Part shown: positions 58,597-64,000 of the stretch, piece after piece
Position numbering within the stretch: position 1 is the stretch's first letter
Layout of the letters: the number at the start of each line of letters is the position of its first letter
Made by a program: the position numbers and the translations under genes
The notes under the pieces: model-generated
The model's input: the letters and a program-made list of their open reading frames with translations, nothing else
Told to the model about the DNA's origin: nothing
Databases searched by the model: none
NCBI GenBank assembly: GCA_001769805.1
Contig: MEPO01000032.1
Span: 62,001-126,000 of the forward strand
Length of the DNA stretch: 64,000 bases
Source of the DNA: Bdellovibrionales bacterium GWA1_52_35
GTDB lineage: Bacteria; Bdellovibrionota; UBA1018
Direction of reading: 5' to 3'

Positions 58597-59264
58597 AACT
58601 CACCTTTTGGACAGCTGGTTTGCAATCGTCTGAAGTCCTCCGGACTGTTCACATTTCTAAACGCGGCGGCGTCCCGCGCCGAAACGTCCAGGACTTTTGT
58701 CCGGCTTGTTTTTAGAAATTCTCCAAAATTACGAACAGCATCGGGTGTAGCTGAGTGGGTCAACCGATAAAGGGTGTTCAGTAATTCTGGTATGGGACGA
58801 AAGGCCAAGGGAAGAACTGACGCCTCGAAATGAACTGCATCCAGCTCAGGGTCCTGATCCAGCTGAGCCACGAGAGACTCGAGTTCCGGGAGTTTCAACG
58901 CCGGCATGTCAACTGGCAGGACCAGAAAGGTTTTGGTCTCCAAACGAAGGCCCGCTTTTTGTAAGGTCTGTAGGACTGAGGCAATTCCGCCGAGCGGCCC
59001 GAGCAGGTGGAATTCCGGGAGATCGGTGATAAAAATGGACGAAGGCAGACTTCCTTCGCGGGGCTCCCCGCTCAGAACTACCGCAGAATGAGCGAGCCCA
59101 TGGGCGAGCGTTTCGGCGCGATTCAGAAGGGTCGCGCCTTCATACATGAGCAGGCATTTGTCAGATCCCATGCGGAGGGAGCGGCCGCCCGCCAGAACAA
59201 CAAAGATTCGCCGGGCTTGCGTGAAGGCAGGAATATGGGCCTTTGTGAACCCGTTACTCAGCAT
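58593..59264 (-). CDS. mobA: molybdenum cofactor guanylyltransferase
   Basis: 223 residues. FVVLAGGRSLRMGSDKCLL is the GTP-binding signature (G-G-x-S-x-R-M-G-x-D-K), followed by LTDLPEF-like FITDLPEFHLLGPLGGIAS and LVLPVDMPALK. It joins GMP to molybdopterin to make MGD. Its presence shows the cell makes the dinucleotide cofactor used by DMSO-reductase-family enzymes such as the one at 14068. It overlaps moaE upstream by 11 bp. Confidence 0.94.
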   Translation of the reverse strand: MLSNGFTKAHIPAFTQARRIFVVLAGGRSLRMGSDKCLLMYEGATLLNRAETLAHGLAHSAVVLSGEPREGSLPSSIFITDLPEFHLLGPLGGIASVLQTLQKAGLRLETKTFLVLPVDMPALKLPELESLVAQLDQDPELDAVHFEASVLPLAFRPIPELLNTLYRLTHSATPDAVRNFGEFLKTSRTKVLDVSARDAAAFRNVNSPEDFRRLQTSCPKGEL

Positions 59265-59691
59265 GAGTTCTCAGCGAGTGCCCAGGCAGCCACTGGCTTT
59301 CGCCATCCTCGTAATGTTCTTTCTTCCAAACCGGTAAGCGGGTTTTGATTTCTTCCAGTGCTGTGCGCGAAGCTTCATACGCTTCCGCCCTGTGAGGAGC
59401 TCCTACCGCGATGATCACACTGGCCTCTCCCACTGCCACTGGACCCGTGCGATGCGCGATCGCGATTTGTGCGCCCGTGCGGGAATGAATTTCGGTGCAA
59501 ATCTGCTTCAGGACTTCCTGAGCAAGGACGACATGGGCGTCATACGTGACCGCAAGGACGGTCTTCTGATTGTGTTCGTTGCGAACCAAACCGGAAAATA
59601 CGAGGACCGCTCCGGATTCCGGGCGGGAAATGCGTGCAGCCATTCCAGAAGGATCCAGTGGATTGGAAGTGATCTCAGTCCAGATGTTCAC
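59254..59691 (-). CDS. moaE: molybdopterin synthase large subunit
   Basis: 145 residues. GAVLVFSGLVRNEHNQKTV, IAIAHRTGPVAVGEASVIIA and VPVWKKEHY-like LPVWKKEHYEDGESQWLPG are MoaE signatures, the last bearing the active-site lysines. With MoaD it adds two sulfurs to cyclic pyranopterin. It starts 3 bp after the moaD stop. Confidence 0.95.
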   Translation of the reverse strand: MNIWTEITSNPLDPSGMAARISRPESGAVLVFSGLVRNEHNQKTVLAVTYDAHVVLAQEVLKQICTEIHSRTGAQIAIAHRTGPVAVGEASVIIAVGAPHRAEAYEASRTALEEIKTRLPVWKKEHYEDGESQWLPGHSLRTHAE

Positions 59692-59694
59692 TGT

Positions 59695-59982
59695 TCAACC
59701 CCCGCAGACCGGAGGCAGAACGGACAGTTCAAGTGCGCGATCCAGAACGTCCCCATCGGAAAGAACCCGGCTTTCATCCGCCACTGCGCTTTGCTCAAGA
59801 AGTTCCTGGTCCTCTGGGGAGGGAAAGTCAGGATTGGAAAGTTTCAGAATCTCACCGATCTGTGAACGTGCCGCACCCGCTGTCAGTCCCTGAGGTACGG
59901 GAAGCTCCAGTTCGGCTTTGCCTTCGAAGTACTTTCGAAATGCTCCAAAAAACCGAACCCGGATCCGTCTTGATTCATTCAT
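59695..59982 (-). CDS. moaD: molybdopterin synthase sulfur-carrier subunit
   Basis: 95 residues with a ubiquitin-like start (RIRVRFFGAFRKYFEG) and the required C-terminal Gly-Gly (VLPPVCGG). MoeB activates this tail and a cysteine desulfurase supplies sulfur. The cysteine just before the Gly-Gly is uncommon. The gene overlaps moeA upstream by 8 bp. Confidence 0.93.
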   Translation of the reverse strand: MNESRRIRVRFFGAFRKYFEGKAELELPVPQGLTAGAARSQIGEILKLSNPDFPSPEDQELLEQSAVADESRVLSDGDVLDRALELSVLPPVCGG

Positions 59983-61231
59983 TAAAGAAACTCCCGATCA
60001 GGTGACAGGAAATCATCGCCCCTTTTTGCAATTCTTGCGCTGCGCTTGGCAGAACTGCCCAGGCATTCGCCTCCGCCAACGGTCCCACACGGAAGGACGC
60101 CTGCCCCTGCAGGATGCTCACGCCGAGTTGACCCTGGGAATCCACCAGCACCCTGGCTTTGAAAAAGCACGTCAGACCCTCCGGCTTGCTGACTGGCTCC
60201 AGTAATACCGCTTGAAGAGCTCCTTCCGGGGCCCGCTGACTGATTGCCTTCAGGAAGGGCTGTACAAAAAACCGGACACCGACTGCGGTCGAAACCGGAT
60301 TGCCCGGTAAACCGAAAAGAACAGTTCTCTTGCCGAGCTTTTTGAAATCAGCAAATAGCAGGGGTTTTCCAGGTCGAATCGCGACTTTGTGAAAACAGAT
60401 GCTCGCCTGCATTTCTTCAAGGGCCGGTCGGATAAAGTCAAATTTGCCCATGGATACCGCGCCTGTCGTCAGGATGATGTCTGGAGCATTCTCCCGCAAA
60501 ATACGTTCAAGAAGCCCACGGAACTCAGCAGAATTATCCCGGATGATTCCATGAACCCGAACCTCGCAACCCAGGGCTTCCAGTTCAGCTTGAAGAAATG
60601 AAGCAGTCGAATTGCGGATCTGGCTCGGGGCCAGCAATTTGCAGTTCACGTCGACGAGTTCGGTCCCGGTAGGAATCACCGCGACTGTGGGTTTCTTGAT
60701 GACATTGAACCCGGTCAGGCCCATCGCGGCCAAGGGGAGAAGGTGCCGAGGACGAAGAAGCGTTCCGGAAGCGAGTACCTGCGTCCCGATGCTGAAATCC
60801 TCCCCCGCCCGGCGAACATGATCTCCGGCAGAGGCGGCCCTCTGGATTTTGACCCGGTCCGAACCTTTCTCGCGAATGGCATCTTCGACTTTGACGATCG
60901 CATCGAAACCCTGTGGTATCGGGGCACCTGTCATGATTTCGCAGCAAACCCCAGACGCCGCTTGAATTCCGTTGATGGAATCCCCGGCCGCAACCATTCG
61001 GACTACTTGCAACTCGACCGGCTTGATGGCATCGGCATTGATCGTATCTTGGGCCCGCACCGCAAAGCCATCCATTGCAGAATTATCAAAAGCAGGAATA
61101 TTTTCGGGGCTTGAAATGGATTCCGCAAGAACGCGCCCCGGGCAGTCTTCCAGCAAGACGCGTTCGGAATTCAACGGCAAGTCCTGGGCAGCTGAAAGAA
61201 TTCGCGCCAGAGCTTCAGAATAAGCGAGCAT
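59975..61231 (-). CDS. moeA: molybdopterin molybdenumtransferase
   Basis: 418 residues. Signatures are PAFDNSAMDGFAVRAQD, GCPGR-like DCPGRVLAES, IMTGAPIPQGFDAIVKVED, TTGAVSMGKFDFI and LFGLPGNPVSTAVGV. It inserts molybdate into adenylated molybdopterin. It begins 3 bp after the moaCB stop. Length is normal for MoeA. Confidence 0.96.
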   Translation of the reverse strand: MLAYSEALARILSAAQDLPLNSERVLLEDCPGRVLAESISSPENIPAFDNSAMDGFAVRAQDTINADAIKPVELQVVRMVAAGDSINGIQAASGVCCEIMTGAPIPQGFDAIVKVEDAIREKGSDRVKIQRAASAGDHVRRAGEDFSIGTQVLASGTLLRPRHLLPLAAMGLTGFNVIKKPTVAVIPTGTELVDVNCKLLAPSQIRNSTASFLQAELEALGCEVRVHGIIRDNSAEFRGLLERILRENAPDIILTTGAVSMGKFDFIRPALEEMQASICFHKVAIRPGKPLLFADFKKLGKRTVLFGLPGNPVSTAVGVRFFVQPFLKAISQRAPEGALQAVLLEPVSKPEGLTCFFKARVLVDSQGQLGVSILQGQASFRVGPLAEANAWAVLPSAAQELQKGAMISCHLIGSFFNE

Positions 61232-61234
61232 CTT

Positions 61235-62242
61235 TTAATGTCCCCCACCCAAAATCATCTGATGCGCATGTGAAACAATCGGCAGCACAATCTGCATTCC
61301 TTCACGAACCGCTTTCTCGCTACCCGGAAATGCAATGACCAAGGCCTGGCCCACCTGTACCGCTTCTGTGCGGCTGATCCAGGCCATCGGCGTTTTAAGG
61401 CTTCCTGCGGTCCGGAGCAGTTCTCCAATCCCGGGAATGACGCGATCGCTGATCTTCGCTAGTGCTTCCGGTGTGACATCGCGAGCACTGAGGCCGGTTC
61501 CACCAGTGGTAAAAACTATGTCGGCTTTTTGTTTGATGGCAAAATCAGAAACCGCTTTGACTATTTCGGTCACTTCATCGGCGACAAGCGCCTGTCCCAG
61601 CAAAGTGCCACCTTCTTTTTTGACCAGTTCCATGATTGCCGGACCCGATCGGTCCTGGGCCTCGCCCCTGGAGCAGCGGTCACTGACGGTGATCACCGCG
61701 ATTTTCAATCCGGTCAGAAGTGAAGTCGTCGGAGCTTCTGTGTCTTTGGGAGGTGCTTCAGGATGAGTCCAGAAGCCGCTTTTGCCGCCTTCTTTTGTTT
61801 CCAGATGAATGTCGGAAATCCAAAGCGCCGCATTTACGCCCTTAGTCAGGTCATAAATTGAAAGAAGCGCGGCATTGACGCCGGCAAGAGCTTCCATCTC
61901 CACTCCGGTTTTGGCAGTGGCAATTGCCTCACAGCGCGCGAGAACACTCCAGTCGTTTTCCTGAAATTCAAAAGACATCCGGATGGAATCAAGACCGAGC
62001 GGATGACAGAGCGGAATCCAATTGGAGGCATTCTTTGCAGCCATGATGCCGGCGACTTCAGCCAGCGCAAGCACATCCCCCTTGGGAAGTGTGTGCTCCC
62101 GGATTCTTTGAAAGGCATCAGCGCCAACGAGGATTTTGCCACTCGCCACGGCCCGTCGGCGGGTCGTATGCTTTGCACCAACATCAATCATTTTGAAACG
62201 GGAATCAGCCGCCAATGGAGGCAAGGTTCTGTGTGCTGCCAT
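61235..62242 (-). CDS. moaCB: bifunctional MoaC-MoaB/MogA fusion
   Basis: 335 residues. ATG 62242 has GGAGGG upstream. Residues about 1-160 are MoaC (FKMIDVGAKHTTRRRAVASG, ASNWIPLCHPLGLDSI, TAKTGVEMEALAGVNAALLS), cyclic pyranopterin monophosphate synthase. After a proline-rich linker, 178-330 is a MoaB/MogA domain (KIAVITVSDRCSRGEAQDRS, VFTTGGTGLSARDVTPEAL, VIAFPGSEKAVREGM), which adenylates molybdopterin. This combination is known in other bacteria. It overlaps moaA by 38 bp. Confidence 0.95.
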   Translation of the reverse strand: MAAHRTLPPLAADSRFKMIDVGAKHTTRRRAVASGKILVGADAFQRIREHTLPKGDVLALAEVAGIMAAKNASNWIPLCHPLGLDSIRMSFEFQENDWSVLARCEAIATAKTGVEMEALAGVNAALLSIYDLTKGVNAALWISDIHLETKEGGKSGFWTHPEAPPKDTEAPTTSLLTGLKIAVITVSDRCSRGEAQDRSGPAIMELVKKEGGTLLGQALVADEVTEIVKAVSDFAIKQKADIVFTTGGTGLSARDVTPEALAKISDRVIPGIGELLRTAGSLKTPMAWISRTEAVQVGQALVIAFPGSEKAVREGMQIVLPIVSHAHQMILGGGH

Positions 62243-63182
62243 AATGACCCTCCAGCAAACGATGCGATTGTTGCTTGGCTCCGAGGAGATTAGTGACCGC
62301 CAATTGCAACTCCGGCAATTGCTGCGCTGATTGCAGGAAAGGTCTGAGTGAATACTCCCCTTCTCCGAAAAGGCAAAGTCTCAGGGCTCCGCGGGCACTG
62401 ACCCGCAGGCGATTGCAGGAAGCGCAGAAATTCTGGGAATAAGGCGTAATCAAGCCCACCGTGCCCACGAACTCCGGATGACTGAACACAGTTGCGGGAC
62501 CCATGTTGAGACGGGTTCCGGGGGTGACCTGCTGCCAGCCTTGCGCCAGAATTTGCTTTCCGACGAGATCCGCCGGCAGATGCCGTTCCGCAAAGAATTC
62601 CCTGTTATCCGAAGTCTGCATCAGTTCGATGAAGCGGATGCTGAGCCGTTTGTTCCGGACAAGTTCGAGATAGGCCGGAAGTTCTTCGCTGTTCAAGCCT
62701 TTCAGAAGAACGACATTGATCTTCACGGATTCAAAATTCTGAACCAGCGCGCTCTCCACTGCTTTGAGAACATCCGCTGCACTTGATTTGCCCGTTATCG
62801 CCTCGAACTGGTTGGGTTGCAGGCTGTCGACGCTGAAATTGATGGCAGTCAAACCGGCAGCTTTTAGAAAAGGAAGGAGCGGCAATATTTTATGTCCGTT
62901 CGTCGTCAGCGCCACGGCTTCAATTCCCGGCACACTGGCAACGGCTTGGATGATACTGATAAGGTCCTTTCGCAATGTGGGCTCTCCGCCAGTCAGGCGG
63001 ACTTTGGAAACGCCCATTTCGGCGAAGCCGCGCACGAGATTGCGGATCTCATCAACGGAAAGGGGCTGCTGTTCGGGTTTGGCACAGCCCTCCGGCAGGC
63101 AGTAAAGGCAACGAAAATTGCAAAGCTCAGTAATGGAAAGTCTGAGATAGGAAAACTGCCGTTGAAAATTATCAGTCAACAC
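62205..63182 (-). CDS. moaA: GTP 3',8-cyclase, radical SAM
   Basis: 325 residues from GTG 63182, with AGAGGAAAT upstream. The frame is open to 63311 but would deeply overlap the membrane gene. The radical SAM cluster is ITELCNFRCLYCLPEG (CxxxCxxC). RLTGGEPTLRKDL follows, and the second cluster is FCASCNRLRVSARGALRLCL. The C-terminus ends IGG, the conserved double glycine needed for activity. First step of Moco synthesis. It overlaps the PAP2-like gene by 7 bp and moaCB by 38 bp. Confidence 0.96.
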   Translation of the reverse strand: MLTDNFQRQFSYLRLSITELCNFRCLYCLPEGCAKPEQQPLSVDEIRNLVRGFAEMGVSKVRLTGGEPTLRKDLISIIQAVASVPGIEAVALTTNGHKILPLLPFLKAAGLTAINFSVDSLQPNQFEAITGKSSAADVLKAVESALVQNFESVKINVVLLKGLNSEELPAYLELVRNKRLSIRFIELMQTSDNREFFAERHLPADLVGKQILAQGWQQVTPGTRLNMGPATVFSHPEFVGTVGLITPYSQNFCASCNRLRVSARGALRLCLFGEGEYSLRPFLQSAQQLPELQLAVTNLLGAKQQSHRLLEGHYGSTQNLASIGG

Positions 63183-64000
63183 TTGGATTTCCTCTGCAAG
63201 GCAACCCGATCCAGGTACCTTTCGAGGGCGCAGGTGATCACAACCGCATAAAGCGAGCCGAGCAGGACGTCGAGAATATAGTGGTGATTCAGATAAACAG
63301 CCGCAAAGCACATTGTTACATAGAAAAATATGCTGAACGCGCGGAATCGTCCAAATTTAAAAGCAAAATAAACCGCTTGCAGAGGATACGCAACGTGCAG
63401 CGAGGGAATCGCGCCAAAGACATCGGCGGAACGGCCGTACCACTCAGTGAAAAACTTGGTTCCCAAAAGCTCGTCAAACCGCACGCAACCGGCGGCGTTG
63501 GCGAGCGTGTCCATCTTCGCCGGACCGAAACCATGCAATGCCACGTACCAGGGCGGAGCGGCTGCATACCAATAGTAAGTCGTATAGCCGATCAGATTCA
63601 CCCAGAAGAACGACCACATGTACCGGGGGGCGAGTTCCTGAATACGATCTGCACTGAGTTTCGGAGTGCCCGTTCGGCTCGCCCAGAAATAGAAATAAGC
63701 GCCGATTGCCGCGAAAATTGGAACAAAACTGATGTAAAAAAATCCAGTGATGAGATCCAGAATGGGATTTGTGTGAAGTTGAAACCACTCGTTCGGAGTC
63801 AGCCGTCCGGTGGCTGTTTCAATTCCAAACCATCGCAGGTCAAAGAAATAGGGTTCTTCCACATGGACCGGGCCGCGGATGTAGTCCCCATAGAATCGTT
63901 GGCTGTCATAAACAATTGCGGTGGCGAGTATCGGCAGCAGAAATTTATAAATATGGTTCAGACCTCGTCCGCCATAACTCCCGACAAGGATCACCAGTCC
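63176..64000 (-). CDS. PAP2/Aur1-like membrane phosphotransferase, 5' end outside window
   Basis: At least 275 residues; the frame continues past the right edge and the apparent GTG at 63994 is probably not the start. Several membrane helices are seen. The PAP2 motifs are GAIPSLHVAYPLQAV (Ser-Leu-His) and LNHHYILDVLLGSL (His and Asp). An early segment IVYDSQRFYGDYIRG resembles Aur1/inositol-phosphorylceramide-synthase-type PAP2 proteins. Such bacterial members make phosphosphingolipid heads or act as lipid phosphatases. Its stop overlaps moaA, so the two may share a promoter although their functions differ. Confidence 0.75.
   Translation of the reverse strand, partial: GLVILVGSYGGRGLNHIYKFLLPILATAIVYDSQRFYGDYIRGPVHVEEPYFFDLRWFGIETATGRLTPNEWFQLHTNPILDLITGFFYISFVPIFAAIGAYFYFWASRTGTPKLSADRIQELAPRYMWSFFWVNLIGYTTYYWYAAAPPWYVALHGFGPAKMDTLANAAGCVRFDELLGTKFFTEWYGRSADVFGAIPSLHVAYPLQAVYFAFKFGRFRAFSIFFYVTMCFAAVYLNHHYILDVLLGSLYAVVITCALERYLDRVALQRKSKC

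Noticed and set aside
63183-63311. N-terminal extension of moaA
   Set aside because: It would overlap the PAP2-like gene by 136 bp, and GTG 63182 has a good ribosome site and normal family length.
1-64000. CRISPR array, prophage, integron or rRNA operon
   Set aside because: I saw no regularly spaced repeats, phage structural genes, integrase or rRNA sequence anywhere in the window.

Overview
The window reads as the chromosome of a Gram-negative bacterium. Evidence includes apolipoprotein N-acyltransferase, lipobox lipoproteins, a Wzx/Wzy-type surface polysaccharide locus, many Sec signal peptides and cytochrome bd. Large secreted proteases, other exported putative effectors and unusual multidomain fusions suggest a Bdellovibrionota/Oligoflexia-like or other delta-type lineage. 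That placement is an inference from gene content; there is no rRNA here to confirm it. Most of the window has balanced, moderately GC-rich coding sequence, but about 0.7-6.6 kb is visibly AT-richer.

Layout. (1) 0-10.6 kb: surface polysaccharide locus. It holds a partial Wzz-like chain-length protein, a reverse-strand block (GT2, GT4, EpsG-like polymerase, pyruvyl transferase, Wzx flippase) and a forward block (DegT aminotransferase, PglC-like sugar transferase, PglF/CapD-like dehydratase). The forward block looks like the start of a UDP-4-amino-sugar-primed repeat unit. (2) 10.7-19.1 kb: a VWA lipoprotein, a PAS histidine kinase, a DUF1059 protein, a striking 1133-residue fusion of a bis-MGD molybdoenzyme with a NifS/IscS cysteine desulfurase, an EgtD-like histidine methyltransferase, a small putative barrel protein and tRNA-Leu(UAA). 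(3) 19.3-31.0 kb: an alpha/beta hydrolase, a decayed ~1 kb insertion sequence with 21-bp terminal inverted repeats, tyrS, a three-gene glycan-lipid set with two multidomain fusions (GT87-like + GT2-like + YdjC; GT2 + methyltransferase), cydAB and tRNA-Gly(GCC). (4) 31.2-38.9 kb: cobalamin adenosyltransferase, lnt, a subtilisin-like protease with a 10-bp homopolymer, a secreted HExxH protein, GNAT, a 3D-domain protein and an exported GH13 amylase. (5) 39-52.9 kb: exported proteins of unknown or effector-like type. These include a second subtilase with Fn3 domains, a secreted protein with R-S-E ADP-ribosyltransferase-like motifs, and two tandem ~673-residue paralogues. Each paralogue carries a Sec signal, an N-terminal ART-like region and a C-terminal Fic-like motif. 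(6) 53-64 kb: a 936-residue orphan, a lipoprotein, and a nearly complete molybdenum-cofactor cluster (moeB convergent with moaA-moaCB-moeA-moaD-moaE-mobA) next to a PAP2/Aur1-like membrane enzyme cut by the right edge.

How parts work together. The Moco cluster ends with MobA, so it makes the guanine-dinucleotide cofactor that the 14-kb molybdoenzyme would need. That enzyme carries its own cysteine desulfurase, which suggests built-in sulfuration. The strongest candidates for undescribed biology are this fusion, the exported ART/Fic-like tandem pair, the secreted R-S-E protein, and the three-domain lipid-glycan protein. Long poly-G/C tracts in two exported-protein genes raise the possibility of phase variation.
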